Below are positions 54,164 through 63,244 of a DNA stretch of 64,000 nt, one piece after another. Origin of the DNA: Kutzneria kofuensis (GTDB taxonomy: Bacteria > Actinomycetota > Actinomycetes > Mycobacteriales > Pseudonocardiaceae). The stretch covers positions 8,062,038 through 8,126,037 of the forward strand of contig NZ_JACHIR010000001.1 of NCBI RefSeq assembly GCF_014203355.1, given 5' to 3'. The position numbers and the translations under genes were made by a program. The stretch's first letter is position 1, and every line of letters starts with the position of its first letter. The notes below the pieces were generated by a model, which did not search any database, had not been told where the DNA came from, and saw nothing but the letters and a program-made list of their open reading frames with translations.

Positions 54164-54423
54164 TTAAGGCAGGTGTTACGGACTCCGAGCAGTGCGGGAC
54201 GGCTCCCTCGCGGCTGCGTCGGCCACGTCCGGCGAGGCCACGCGGCCGCGGCCGGCCCTTCCCGGACCTCCTCGTTGCGCTCGCCGAGCGGTTGCCCGAC
54301 GAGCGCAACGACCTGGGCGCCTGGTCGTGGACGACCACGAGTCCGAGCCGGAGCTCGGCAGCGTGACCACGGGCGGGAACCGGCGTTCATCGCCAAGGCG
54401 CGGGCCCGGGGAGCCGGGGCACT

Positions 54424-55398
54424 CTAGGCCGCGGCGCGGCCCCGCTGCGCCGTGAGGAACCAGGCCACCGTGTCAGCCAGGCCGTCCCGCAGCGGACGGG
54501 GCGTGAAATCGATGATCTCGTTCATCCTCCGCAGATCCAGCCGGCGACCCGACGGGCCCGCCGGCTTGTCCAGGTCCAGACGGATCCGCTCGGGCCGTCC
54601 CAGCAGCGCCGCGAGGCGGCGGGCCAGGTCCACGATGGACACCGACTCCGCCCCGCCCACGTTGACCGTCGGATGGCGGCTCGTGGCGATCATCGCCAGC
54701 GTGGTCCGGACCAAGTCCTCGACGTGCACGAAGCTGCGGGTCTGGCGGCCGTCGCCCCAGATCACCACCTCCTCGCCGGCGGCCAGCCGGTGCAGCATCG
54801 CCGGGATCACCCGCCCGCCGCTGTCCCGCGGCCCGTAGACGTTGGTCGGCCGGGGCACGTGGATGGTCATGCCGAACTGCTTGCGGTGCAGGTCGGCGAG
54901 GATCTCGGTGAACATCTTCGACAGCGCGTAGCCGTTCTCGGTGAAGTGCGCATGCCGCCGGAAGTCGTCCTCCTCGGCGACCGGATCCGGCGCGGCCGGC
55001 GCGTAGACCTCGGCCGAGCTCATCAGCACCACGTGGTCCACCTGCTGGCGGCGGGCGGCGCCGAGCACGTTGGAAGCGATCCGCATGTTCTCGTCCAGGA
55101 TCCGCGCCGAGTGCCGCCGCTTGAACTCGGCGTTGCCGTCCAGGGCCGCGCAGTGCACCACCGCGTCGACGCGCCGCGCGGCGTACCGGCAGGCCGCCCG
55201 CAGCTCGCTCTCATCGAGCAGGTCGAGCTGGATCAGGCGGAGCCGGGCGGTGTGGCCCAATTCGGCGATCACCTCGGGTCTTTCCGTGCGGTGCAGGCAG
55301 ATGACCTCCGCCCCGCGCGCGAGCAGCTGCTGCACGAAATGTGAGCCGACGAACCCGAGGCCGCCGGTCACCACGGCGGTGCGTCCCACCCAGTTCAC
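54424..55398 (-). CDS. NAD-dependent nucleotide-sugar epimerase/dehydratase
   Basis: 324 residues; the GTG start overlaps the stop of the upstream glycosyltransferase. TGGLGFVGSHFVQQLLARG binds NAD, VVLMSSAEVYAP gives the Ser, and NGYALSKMFTEI gives Tyr-xxx-Lys. NVYGPRDSGGRVIPAMLHRL is the substrate-binding part of extended SDRs acting on UDP- or dTDP-sugars. Because it is coupled to a glycosyltransferase, it probably prepares the donor sugar. A 255-bp stretch between it and the IS holds only a short decayed-looking frame. Confidence 0.9.
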   Translation of the reverse strand: MNWVGRTAVVTGGLGFVGSHFVQQLLARGAEVICLHRTERPEVIAELGHTARLRLIQLDLLDESELRAACRYAARRVDAVVHCAALDGNAEFKRRHSARILDENMRIASNVLGAARRQQVDHVVLMSSAEVYAPAAPDPVAEEDDFRRHAHFTENGYALSKMFTEILADLHRKQFGMTIHVPRPTNVYGPRDSGGRVIPAMLHRLAAGEEVVIWGDGRQTRSFVHVEDLVRTTLAMIATSRHPTVNVGGAESVSIVDLARRLAALLGRPERIRLDLDKPAGPSGRRLDLRRMNEIIDFTPRPLRDGLADTVAWFLTAQRGRAAA

Positions 55399-56537
55399 GA
55401 CCGCACCTCCGCCAGGCGGACGAGATCGTGGAGGCTGTCAGCGACCAGGTCCGGCGACGGCCGGCGGCGGATCTCCGTGCGCAGCGCCCAAGCCGCCGCG
55501 CGATGGCTGCCGTCGTCCAGCAGGGCGGTGACCGACGCGCGGACGGTCTCGGCGTCGACCTGCCCCGGCAGCAACTGGATGCCGGCGCCGGCGGCGGCCA
55601 ACCGCTCGGCGTGCCGGTACTGATCGCACATCTGCGGCAATGCCAGCTGCGGCAACCCGAACGCGGTCGACGTCATGGTGGTGCCCGAACCACCGTGATG
55701 CACGATCGCGTCACAGGTCGGCAGCGCGTGGCTCAGCGGCAGGCCGGTCACGGCCCTGATGTGGGGCGGCAGGTCGTCGAGCGGCGCGAGATTGCCGCCG
55801 GTGACGAGCACGACGTCGGCGGCGACGTCGGACAGCCCGGCCAGCACGACGTCCAGCACGGACGCGTGGTCGCCCGGGATCGGGATGCTGCCGAGCGTGA
55901 CGCAGATCCGTGGGCGGTCCGACCGCTCCAGCAGCCACATCGGCACCGGGCCGGAACCGTTGTAGGGGACGTACGTCATCGGCAGGGTCGCCGAGTGCGC
56001 GTCCGGATACTGCAGGCTGGGCGGACACACGTCGACGGTCCAGGTCGGTTCGGCGACGCCGGCCAGTCCCCACCGGCGATGCAGGTCGGCGAGGGCCGCC
56101 GCGGCGGCGCCCGGCAGCTCCGGCGGCAGCGCGACACCCCAGGTCTGAATCACGGTGGGAATGCCGACCACGGCCGCCGCGAGCGGGCCGGCGTGCTCCC
56201 ACGGGGTGTGCAGCACGACGTCCGCCCGCCACTCGGCGGCCAGTTCGACCGTGCGGCCGGCGAGCCGCTCGGCGAGCGGCAGATAGTAGGCGACGACGTG
56301 GTCGATCAGCGCCGCCGTGGAGCTGTCCTGAACGGCGTGGTCATCGGGGACGAAATCTCGCACCGGACAATCGGGACCGAGTCGGACCGCGGGCAGTCCG
56401 GCGGCGACCGCCACATCGGCGAAACGTCCCGGCAATGCGACGAGAACATCGTGGCCGCCGTTGCGCAGTGCCCAGCACAACGGGACCAGCGGAAAGAAAT
56501 GCCCATAGGTCGGACACGCTGTGACCAGCACTTTCAT
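55395..56537 (-). CDS. GT1-family (macrolide/natural-product type) glycosyltransferase
   Basis: 380 residues. N-terminal TACPTYGHFFPLVPLCWALR is typical of MGT/GtfA-type enzymes, and the C-terminal donor site HHGGSGTTMTSTAFGLPQLA with DQYRHAERL is complete. Such enzymes transfer a sugar from a nucleotide diphosphate to a small-molecule acceptor. No aglycone-forming genes are next to it. The PKS cluster at 28-36 kb is 19 kb away, so a connection is speculative. Operon with the epimerase. Confidence 0.93.
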   Translation of the reverse strand: MKVLVTACPTYGHFFPLVPLCWALRNGGHDVLVALPGRFADVAVAAGLPAVRLGPDCPVRDFVPDDHAVQDSSTAALIDHVVAYYLPLAERLAGRTVELAAEWRADVVLHTPWEHAGPLAAAVVGIPTVIQTWGVALPPELPGAAAAALADLHRRWGLAGVAEPTWTVDVCPPSLQYPDAHSATLPMTYVPYNGSGPVPMWLLERSDRPRICVTLGSIPIPGDHASVLDVVLAGLSDVAADVVLVTGGNLAPLDDLPPHIRAVTGLPLSHALPTCDAIVHHGGSGTTMTSTAFGLPQLALPQMCDQYRHAERLAAAGAGIQLLPGQVDAETVRASVTALLDDGSHRAAAWALRTEIRRRPSPDLVADSLHDLVRLAEVRS

Positions 56538-56704
56538 GGTTGCTCTGCCACTTCCTGCCTGGGTGATGGTCGTGGACGAGCGCGGCGGTCGAGCACTGGA
56601 AAGCTAGCCGATTCGTATGCCTTCCTCTATGACTTCGGGCGAGATATGGCCGAATTTCCGCGAATGACGTGAATTATCGGCGGCGTCGATCGCGGTCATT
56701 GTCG

Positions 56705-57241
56705 ATGGCGGCCGGGCAGTCGTTGGGACAGAATCCTGCCGTGAGCGCATCTGGCCGAGCGGACACCGCGCCGCCGCACCGGCGATCCGGCTGTCTGATC
56801 ATCGTCTGCGGACTGCCGGGCAGCGGCAAGACCACACACGCGCGCCGGCTGGCGGCACAACGTGGGGGCGTTCGCCTCGCTCCCGACGAGTGGATGTCCG
56901 CGCTGGGCGTGAACCTGTGGGACTCCGCGATGCGCGAGCGCGTGGAAACGCTGCAGTGGGCGCTGGCCAAGGACGTTCTCCGGGCCGGCGTGACCGTCGT
57001 GGTCGAATGGGGAACCTGGAGCCGCGCGGAACGAGACACCCTCCGAGTCGAGGCGAAAGAACTGGGCGCCTCGGTCGAACTGTTGTACCTGGATGTGCCG
57101 GTCGACGAGCTGTGGCGGCGCGTTCAAGGCCGCGGCAGCGAGGATCCACCGATCACGCGATCCGATCTCGACGCCTGGAGCCGCGCCTTCCAGCCACCGG
57201 ACGAGGCGGAGACGCGGCTCTACGACGCACACCTCGGGTGA
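56705..57241 (+). CDS. Small P-loop ATP-binding kinase-like protein
   Basis: 178 residues if started at ATG 56705; starts at 56669 or GTG 56741 are also in frame, and no ribosome site decides. LIIVCGLPGSGKTTHARRLA is Walker A, and VTVVVEWGTWSRAERDTLR follows as in AAA_33/zeta-toxin-like or chloramphenicol-phosphotransferase-like kinases. LYLDVPVDELWRRVQGRG is the lid region. Substrate unknown; a role in small-molecule phosphorylation or resistance is possible. The next 220 bp carry no gene. Confidence 0.8.
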   Translation: MAAGQSLGQNPAVSASGRADTAPPHRRSGCLIIVCGLPGSGKTTHARRLAAQRGGVRLAPDEWMSALGVNLWDSAMRERVETLQWALAKDVLRAGVTVVVEWGTWSRAERDTLRVEAKELGASVELLYLDVPVDELWRRVQGRGSEDPPITRSDLDAWSRAFQPPDEAETRLYDAHLG

Positions 57242-57464
57242 CCGAGGAACGTCCGGTCGTGCCGCCGTCCGGGTGGTGCGTCAGCTGGGGCGATGTGAGG
57301 GTCGCGGCGCTACGGGAGATGTAGGCTGTCCGCAGCGCGTACCAGGGCGCCTCCCGTCCGCGGCAAGCACCGAGTGCTCCTGGATCCCACTCACTGTGCA
57401 TCGCCGTGCGCTGACGTCCCTGTCGCACCCGGCCGCAGCGGACCCGGGTGACGATGGAGAAGCC

Positions 57465-58154
57465 ATGGAAGCCAAGGATCTGCCCGACAATGCCGACCTG
57501 GGCCAGTTGCGGGCTCAGGCCAAGGAGCTCCGGCGAGCTTGTGTCGGCGGCAACCCGGTGGCACTGGCCCGGGTCCGGGCTGTGCGCCTGGAGGCGGGAG
57601 CGGAGATCCAACTCCGTGACGCGCAACTGGTGATCGCCCGGGAGCACGGTTTCGCCGGGTGGCGGGAGCTCGTGGCCGCCGTGGTCGCGCGGCAGAGCGG
57701 CGGTCGGGATCTGCACCGCTGGTTCGCGGTCGAGCTGAACAACAGCACCTGGGACGTGCTGGACGCCGGCCTGTCCGAGGACAGTCCCCGGGAGGAGCGC
57801 GAGCTGGCTCTGTACGCGGCCTACGCGTCCACCTATCACTGGATGCACGCCGGGACGGTGGCCAACCGCGGCCGCGGCGAGTACCTGATCGCCAGCGTCG
57901 CGACCAGCATCGGGTTGCTGGAGGTCGCCGCCCGCCACTCGGCCCGCTATGCCGAGCTGATCAAGCTGCATCCGGCGGCGTTCGCCGATTGGGACCGAGC
58001 CTTCGCGGCCGAGGGGCTGGCCCGGGTCGCGGCGAGGTCGGGCGCCCCGGACGCCGAAGGTCTCAAGGCCGAGGCCCAACGGCTCGGCGAGGCGGTCGCC
58101 GATCCCGAGGACCGCCGGATCTGCCTGGAACGGCTGGCCGCAGCGCCCTGGTGA
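57465..58154 (+). CDS. Hypothetical cytoplasmic protein
   Basis: 229 residues from ATG 57465 (GGAG 6 nt upstream). The N-terminal 70 residues (LGQLRAQAKELRRACVGGNP; LRDAQLVIAREHGFAGWREL) resemble the segment that precedes ankyrin-repeat proteins in actinomycetes. The rest is helical (ALYAAYASTYHWMHAGTVAN; LLEVAARHSARYAELIK), like tetratricopeptide-type folds. No enzymatic motif. It stands between convergent and divergent neighbours with no clear operon. Confidence 0.75.
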   Translation: MEAKDLPDNADLGQLRAQAKELRRACVGGNPVALARVRAVRLEAGAEIQLRDAQLVIAREHGFAGWRELVAAVVARQSGGRDLHRWFAVELNNSTWDVLDAGLSEDSPREERELALYAAYASTYHWMHAGTVANRGRGEYLIASVATSIGLLEVAARHSARYAELIKLHPAAFADWDRAFAAEGLARVAARSGAPDAEGLKAEAQRLGEAVADPEDRRICLERLAAAPW

Positions 58155-58314
58155 GCCGGTGAGCGCCGCCCGGCTCAGCGCGAAAGCCGGGCAGCACTCA
58201 AGCCGACGGGACTCTGCCGTGCGCCCCGACGACCCACGCCACGCTGATGACGTCGTGCGCGCGGGACGGACATCCGCTACTGCCGACGGAGCCCGGTCAG
58301 CTGGCCAGTGCGTC

Positions 58315-59766
58315 CTACTTCGGTGCCTGGAAGCCGCCGATCCTCTGCTCGAGCAGTTCGGCCAGCCGCAGCGGGGTGCGGTCCTCGAACATCGGACCGA
58401 TGAGCTGCACTCCGACCGGCAGGCCCTCGGCGGACCGGCCCGCGGGTACGGCGGTGGCGGGCAGGCCGGGCATGGTGGCCAGGCCGGCCCAGACGAGCTG
58501 GTCGAAGTACGGGTACTCGACGCCGTCGATGTCGATGCGCCGTTCCAGCGGATTGGGGTGGTGGTCGTGCGGGAACGCGGGCGTCGGCGTGATCGGGCAC
58601 ACCACAGCGTCGAACTCGGCGAACAGCTGCCGCCAGCCGTGGCGGTGGGCCTCGCGGCGGTTGTTCGCCTCGATCCAGTCGCGGTGGCTGAACAGCAGGG
58701 CGCGCAGCCGCACGCAGTCGAGACTCTGATCGTTCGCGCTCAGCCCGGCTACGCGGATCCGCAGCTGCTCGTCCGATTCGATGGGAAAACGCGCAACGGA
58801 GCCAGAAATCAGCAACTGCATGTACAGCGTCGCGGCTTCGGTCAGATCGGGCAGCAGCGGACTGCGCCGCTCGACGCGGGCGCCGCCGTCGGCCAGCGCG
58901 GCGGCCACCCGGTTCACGCCCGCCCGCACGCCGGACCCGGTCGCAATGAGCGGATGCTCGTCGAGGACCAGGACCCGGAAATCGCGGAGCCGCTCGTGGC
59001 GAGCGGGCGGCAGCGTCAACCGGTGCGCCACGCCGAGCGTCAGCGGGTCCGGTCCGGCCATGACGTCGAGCAGGAGCGTGAGGTCGCGGGCGGTGCGCGC
59101 CATCGGACCGACGACGGCGAGGTCGAGGTCGGCCGGCAATGCCGGCTCGGACGGCGGGACCATGCCGCGGTTGGCCGCCAGTCCGAGCGTGGGCTTGTGT
59201 GCGTAGACGCCGCAGAAGTGCGCGGGGGTGCGCAGCGAGCCGGCGATGTCGGAGCCGATGGACAGCGCGCCGAACCCGGACGCCAGGGCCGCCGCTGATC
59301 CGCCGGAGGATCCGCCCGGCGTGCGGCTGTGGTCCCACGGGTTGGCGGTGGTGCCGTAGATCTCGTTGAAGCTCTGGATGTCCTGCAGTCCCAACGGGAC
59401 ATTGGTCTTGCCGAGGATCACCGCGCCGGCGGCCTTGAGTCGCGACACCTGCACCGCGTCCTCGGCCGGCATGTAGTTCCGGTGCGGCGGCATGCCCCAG
59501 GTCGTGGGCAGCCCGGCGATGTTGTAGCACTCCTTGACCGTCACCGGAATGCCGAGCAGCGGCCGGTCCTCACCACGCGCGCGTGCCTGGTCGGCACGGC
59601 GTGCGGCGGCCCGCGCACGGTCGAAGTCCGGCACGCAGATCGCGTTGATCGCCTCGTCGTCGCGCTCGATACGGGCGATCGCCTCGTCGGTCAGTTCCAC
59701 CGATGTCACCGCTCCGGCGCGCAACGCGGTAACGAGCTCCTCGGCCGTCTGAAAGCTCCATTCCAT
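58315..59766 (-). CDS. Amidase (amidase-signature family)
   Basis: 483 residues from ATG 59766. The Ser-cisSer-Lys triad is complete: Lys in IPVTVKECYNIAG, cis-Ser in TPGGSSGGSAAALASG and the nucleophile Ser in GSDIAGSLRTPAHFCGV. Members hydrolyse carboxamides, or act on peptide amides and indole-acetamide-like substrates; the substrate is not evident. It lacks the AtzF C-terminal domain found in the 20926 gene. A stand-alone gene. Confidence 0.92.
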   Translation of the reverse strand: MEWSFQTAEELVTALRAGAVTSVELTDEAIARIERDDEAINAICVPDFDRARAAARRADQARARGEDRPLLGIPVTVKECYNIAGLPTTWGMPPHRNYMPAEDAVQVSRLKAAGAVILGKTNVPLGLQDIQSFNEIYGTTANPWDHSRTPGGSSGGSAAALASGFGALSIGSDIAGSLRTPAHFCGVYAHKPTLGLAANRGMVPPSEPALPADLDLAVVGPMARTARDLTLLLDVMAGPDPLTLGVAHRLTLPPARHERLRDFRVLVLDEHPLIATGSGVRAGVNRVAAALADGGARVERRSPLLPDLTEAATLYMQLLISGSVARFPIESDEQLRIRVAGLSANDQSLDCVRLRALLFSHRDWIEANNRREAHRHGWRQLFAEFDAVVCPITPTPAFPHDHHPNPLERRIDIDGVEYPYFDQLVWAGLATMPGLPATAVPAGRSAEGLPVGVQLIGPMFEDRTPLRLAELLEQRIGGFQAPK

Positions 59767-60199
59767 GAATTCGAAGCTATCGGCCGGCCGCGGAGGACAC
59801 GAAATTCCGGTGCGCGCAACGAGGATATCGAACGGGCCGCCTTCACCGACGAAGTCGCGCACTCGTTCTACCGCCGAAGGCGGCCCACCGCAGGTCACGG
59901 CACCGATAGTGGGCCAACTCCGCCCGTGCAGGCCATGAAATGCCGCATCGTGCAACAGGATGGACGTCTCAATTCTTGTCCGCTGGCCGTTGACGTTCCC
60001 GATCGCCCATTGGGCCTTGTCCACCACATCGTTTGTCGACGGACGATTGTCGTCATGTTTCGCAACGTCCGCTCATGCCGCGGTGAGCGCCTGCGCCAGG
60101 TGCTCTCTCAGGCCGACGGGGAATGTCGCCAGGCCAGTCTGTCCCCGACCGCTAACACCAGGTTCCGGTGGTTCGATTCACCTGGCGGAGGTGGTGCGC
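59767..60199. other. Intergenic region
   Basis: About 430 bp between divergent genes, with the promoter of the amidase on the left and of the small barrel protein on the right. Long frames crossing it on both strands lack ribosome sites. No repeat or RNA is apparent. Confidence 0.5.
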
Positions 60200-60475
60200 A
60201 TGATCGCACGAGTCGCGGTGTGGGAGCCCATGCCCGATGACGACCGCCAATGGGTGATCGACGCGGCCAAGGCCGTGCCCGGGGTCCTGGGCAGCTACCA
60301 CCTTGTCGACCCGGCCACCGGCAACGGCCTGTCGATCGCGTTCTTCGAGGACGACACCGACCTGGCTGAGGTGAGGGCCGCGATCGCACGGCGGGCCGAC
60401 GAGATCGGCTGGCACACGACGCCGCGTCCGGCGCCGAAGTCGGAGACGATCTACCGCGTGATCCGGAGCGGCTGA
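60200..60475 (+). CDS. Small ABM-like dimeric-barrel protein
   Basis: 91 residues from ATG 60200 (GGAGG 7 nt upstream). MIARVAVWEPMPDDDRQWVI and VPGVLGSYHLVDPATGNGLS followed by IAFFEDDTDLAEVRAAIARR fit the alternating beta-alpha pattern of stress-responsive or antibiotic-monooxygenase-like barrels. No conserved catalytic residue is visible. Function unknown. It ends 120 nt before the convergent MmyB-like gene. Confidence 0.78.
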   Translation: MIARVAVWEPMPDDDRQWVIDAAKAVPGVLGSYHLVDPATGNGLSIAFFEDDTDLAEVRAAIARRADEIGWHTTPRPAPKSETIYRVIRSG

Positions 60476-60595
60476 TCGAGGCCGCGCCGCCCGAATCGGC
60501 CTTGACGGAGCCCAACAGCCGGAACTCCACATCCGCCCCCAAGATCTACCGGGTCCAGAATGACCCCGATCGGCCGTGTGGACAACGAGAACGGG

Positions 60596-61366
60596 TTACT
60601 TCGCCGGGGCGTACACGGTCAGCCGCACGGCGGCGTCGTCGTTGGCCTGGAAGGTGGCGTAGTCATAGGTCAGCACGCCGCGAACCGGGTGGTGCAGCAC
60701 CTTGCGGCCGGAGCCGCGGCCGACGGAGATGTCGTGGTCCTCCCACCAGGCGGTGAACTCGGGCGAGCCGGCGGCCAGCCGGGCGGCGAGACGCGTGAAC
60801 ATGGGATCGCCGGCGAAGACGTCGTGGGCTGCGCGGAACTGGGTGACGGTGTGGCGGGCCATGGCGGCCCAGTCCTTGCCGAAAAGGCGGCGGGTGGCGG
60901 GGTCGAGCAGCAGATAGACGAGGATGTTGCGGTCCTCGTCGGCGCAGGCCCCGAAGTCGGTGAACAACTCGCCGGCGGCGTCGTTCCACGCGAGCACGTC
61001 CCAGCGGCGGCCGGTGGCGTAGGCCGGCTGGTCGAGGCCCTCGATGAGGCGCTTCACCGCAGGCGGAACGGTTTCCGGTTCGAACGCCGGCCGAGCGGTC
61101 TGCCGGGCGAGCACGGCGAGATGGGCCCGCTCGGTGTCGTCCAGGCGCAGCGCGGCGGCCAGGGCGTCGATGGTGGCGGCCGAGGGGCGGACGGTCCGTC
61201 CCTGCTCCAGGCGGACGTACCAGTCGACGCCGATGCCGGCGAGCTCGGCGACCTCTTCCCGGCGCAGGCCCGGCGTCCGTCGGCGGCGGCCCAGCGGCAG
61301 GCCGACCGCCTCGGGGGTCAGGCGTTCGCGGCGGGAGCGCAGGAACTCTCCGAGTCCGGCGGGCAT
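60596..61366 (-). CDS. MmyB-like XRE-family transcriptional regulator
   Basis: 256 residues; ATG with GAGGAGG 8 nt upstream. HTH residues ~5-65 (GLRREEVAELAGIGVDWYVR; LEQGRTVRPSAATIDAL). The C-terminal ~170 residues form the MmyB ligand-binding fold (WDVLAWNDAAGELFTDFGAC; RNILVYLLLDPATRRLFG), which can bind fatty-acid-like ligands. It is divergent from the oxidoreductase at 61482. Regulators of this kind often control the adjacent dehydrogenase gene. Confidence 0.92.
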   Translation of the reverse strand: MPAGLGEFLRSRRERLTPEAVGLPLGRRRRTPGLRREEVAELAGIGVDWYVRLEQGRTVRPSAATIDALAAALRLDDTERAHLAVLARQTARPAFEPETVPPAVKRLIEGLDQPAYATGRRWDVLAWNDAAGELFTDFGACADEDRNILVYLLLDPATRRLFGKDWAAMARHTVTQFRAAHDVFAGDPMFTRLAARLAAGSPEFTAWWEDHDISVGRGSGRKVLHHPVRGVLTYDYATFQANDDAAVRLTVYAPAK

Positions 61367-61439
61367 CAGGGGACCTCCTCAATCCTAGGATAATACCAGG
61401 TCTGGTTACGGGCTCCTGGTCGCCGCACGATGGGTCGTG

Positions 61440-61465
61440 CCAGTGGAACGACCCAGTGGAACGAC
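61440..61465 (+). repeat. Tandem 13-bp repeat in the divergent promoter region
   Basis: CCAGTGGAACGAC occurs twice head-to-tail (61440-61452, 61453-61465) directly before the ribosome site of the oxidoreductase gene. It is a candidate binding site for the divergently encoded MmyB-like regulator, or a simple duplication in the leader. Confidence 0.6.
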
Positions 61466-61481
61466 CCGGAGGAAGCCACCG

Positions 61482-62534
61482 ATGAAGGCCGCAGTGCTCA
61501 CGAAGTTCGGCGCCCCGCTGACCGTGCGAACCGTGCCCGATCCCGTGCCGGGAACGGGCGAGGTGCTGGTGGACGTGGTGGCGGCGCCGGTGCTGCCGTA
61601 CACCGGTGAGGTGATCGACGGCGACCGCGGGTACATGCTGAACCTGCCGGTCACCGTCGGCGCCGGCGCGGTCGGCCGGGTCCGGTCCGTCGGGCCCGAC
61701 GCGACGCGGCTCCGTGTGGGGGACTGGGTGCTGTGCGACCCGACGATCCGGTCCCGCGACGACGCCCTGACGCCGGACATCATGCTGCAGGGCTGGAGCG
61801 CTCGTGGCGACGGCGGGCTGCGCCTTCAGGACCACTTCGGCAACGGGTCCTTCGCGGAGCAACTCCTTGTCCCCACCGAGAACGCGATCCCGCTCGGATC
61901 GATCGACCCGGCGGACGCGGGCCGCTGGGCAGCGGCCGCGATCGTGTGCTTGGTGCCGTACGGGGGACTGCTCGCGGCCGAGCTGGCGGCGGGGGAGACG
62001 GTGCTGGTCAACGGGGCCACCGGCAACTTCGGCAGCGCCGGCGTCGCAGTGGCGCTGGCGATGGGCGCGGCCTGCGTGGTGGCCCCCGGGCGTGACGAGA
62101 AGATGTTGGCGGAGCTGGAGAACCGCTTCGGCAGTCGCGTCAGGACGGTCCGGCACGGCGACACCGAGGAGATGCGGCGGGCCGCGCCGGGGCCGATCGA
62201 CGTCGTGCTGGACCTGCTGCCGCCGTCGGCCGGGAACGAGCCCGTACGGGCCGCCGCGATGACCGTGCGGGAGTACGGCCGGGTGGTGCTGATGGGTGGC
62301 GTGCAGGACGACGTCTCGCTGCCGTACCGGTGGTTGATGCGCAACGGGATCACTGTGCGCGGGCAGTGGATGTGCCCGCGCTGGGCCAATTTCCGCTTCG
62401 TCGAGCTGGTTCGTTCCGGCCTGCTCGACCTCGACCAGTTCACCGTCACGGAGTTCGCGCTCGACGACATCACCGCCGCCGTGAAGCACGCCGCCACCAG
62501 CGGTCGGTTCGCGGCGACCGTGATCGCCCCCTGA
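61482..62534 (+). CDS. Medium-chain (zinc-type family) alcohol dehydrogenase/quinone-reductase-like oxidoreductase
   Basis: 350 residues; ATG with GGAGGAAG about 6 nt upstream. GroES-like N-domain (GAPLTVRTVPDPVPGTGEVL; PVTVGAGAVGRVRSVGPDA) and Rossmann domain with ETVLVNGATGNFGSAGVAVA for NAD(P)H. The catalytic-zinc Cys and Glu of classical alcohol dehydrogenases are not obvious, so it may be a zinc-free quinone-reductase-type member. Divergent from the MmyB-like regulator. Confidence 0.9.
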   Translation: MKAAVLTKFGAPLTVRTVPDPVPGTGEVLVDVVAAPVLPYTGEVIDGDRGYMLNLPVTVGAGAVGRVRSVGPDATRLRVGDWVLCDPTIRSRDDALTPDIMLQGWSARGDGGLRLQDHFGNGSFAEQLLVPTENAIPLGSIDPADAGRWAAAAIVCLVPYGGLLAAELAAGETVLVNGATGNFGSAGVAVALAMGAACVVAPGRDEKMLAELENRFGSRVRTVRHGDTEEMRRAAPGPIDVVLDLLPPSAGNEPVRAAAMTVREYGRVVLMGGVQDDVSLPYRWLMRNGITVRGQWMCPRWANFRFVELVRSGLLDLDQFTVTEFALDDITAAVKHAATSGRFAATVIAP

Positions 62535-62602
62535 AGGCGATCAGCTCCACCGCCGGGCTGTTGCCGCGCCGCTCCTTCAGCGGACGCGTTGTCCCACTGA
62601 CG

Positions 62603-63241
62603 CTACGGTCGCCGGTGAGCCGTGGCCAGCGAGCGTTCGATCTCCTCGGCGCGGTCGCCGGCGCCGAGGAGGAAAGTGCGCAGCTGCGCGTCGTGGCAGG
62701 TGCCGGCGTCGTGGGGATCGGCGAGGTAGCGGCCGAGTTCGAGGGTGACGAGGCCGTGCAGGGTGATCCACAGCTGACGGGCGACGAGGTGGGGGTCGGC
62801 GTGCCGGAGACGGCGCGCGGCCATGGCCCGGCGCACGGCGGAGACGAGGCACGACAGGGTGTACCGGGCCAGCTGGCGGTCGTCGTCGTTGGGGGAGAAG
62901 CCGTCGACGGCGGCGGTGCCGTACATGACGGCGTAGAGGTGTGGGTGCTGCTGGGCGGTGGCCCTGTAGGCGTGGGCCAGTAGGATCAGGTCAGTGACCG
63001 GATCCTCGGTGGGTGCGACCAGGGCGAGCCGGTCGTGCAGTCGCGAGAAACCCTCGTGCACGACGGCCCGCACAAGACCGTCCATGCCACCGAAGTGTGT
63101 GTACACGGCGGAAGTCGAGGCGCCGACCATCGCGGCGAGGCGGCGCGTGGACAGCGCCGGCGGCCCTTCGGCGGCCAGCAGCTCGGCCGCCGCCTCGACC
63201 AAGGCGGCGGCCGTCCGCGGATCGGCGCGACGAGGGCTCAC
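62603..63241 (-). CDS. TetR-family transcriptional regulator
   Basis: 212 residues; GTG start lies 3 nt after the aminotransferase stop, so the two are co-transcribed. HTH: LSTRRLAAMVGASTSAVYTH and FGGMDGLVRAVVHEGFSRL. The C-terminal half (QWITLH-type, here LVARQLWITLHGLVTLELG) fits the WHG/TetR_C family. It may regulate its own operon with the aminotransferase. Confidence 0.92.
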   Translation of the reverse strand: MSPRRADPRTAAALVEAAAELLAAEGPPALSTRRLAAMVGASTSAVYTHFGGMDGLVRAVVHEGFSRLHDRLALVAPTEDPVTDLILLAHAYRATAQQHPHLYAVMYGTAAVDGFSPNDDDRQLARYTLSCLVSAVRRAMAARRLRHADPHLVARQLWITLHGLVTLELGRYLADPHDAGTCHDAQLRTFLLGAGDRAEEIERSLATAHRRP

Positions 63242-63244
63242 AGC

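Noticed and set aside
54168-54423. Plus-strand frame with FPDLLVALAERLPDERNDLG
   Set aside because: It looks like a real protein for about 20 codons, but frame changes follow and there is no start; at best a decayed fragment, too weak to list as a gene.
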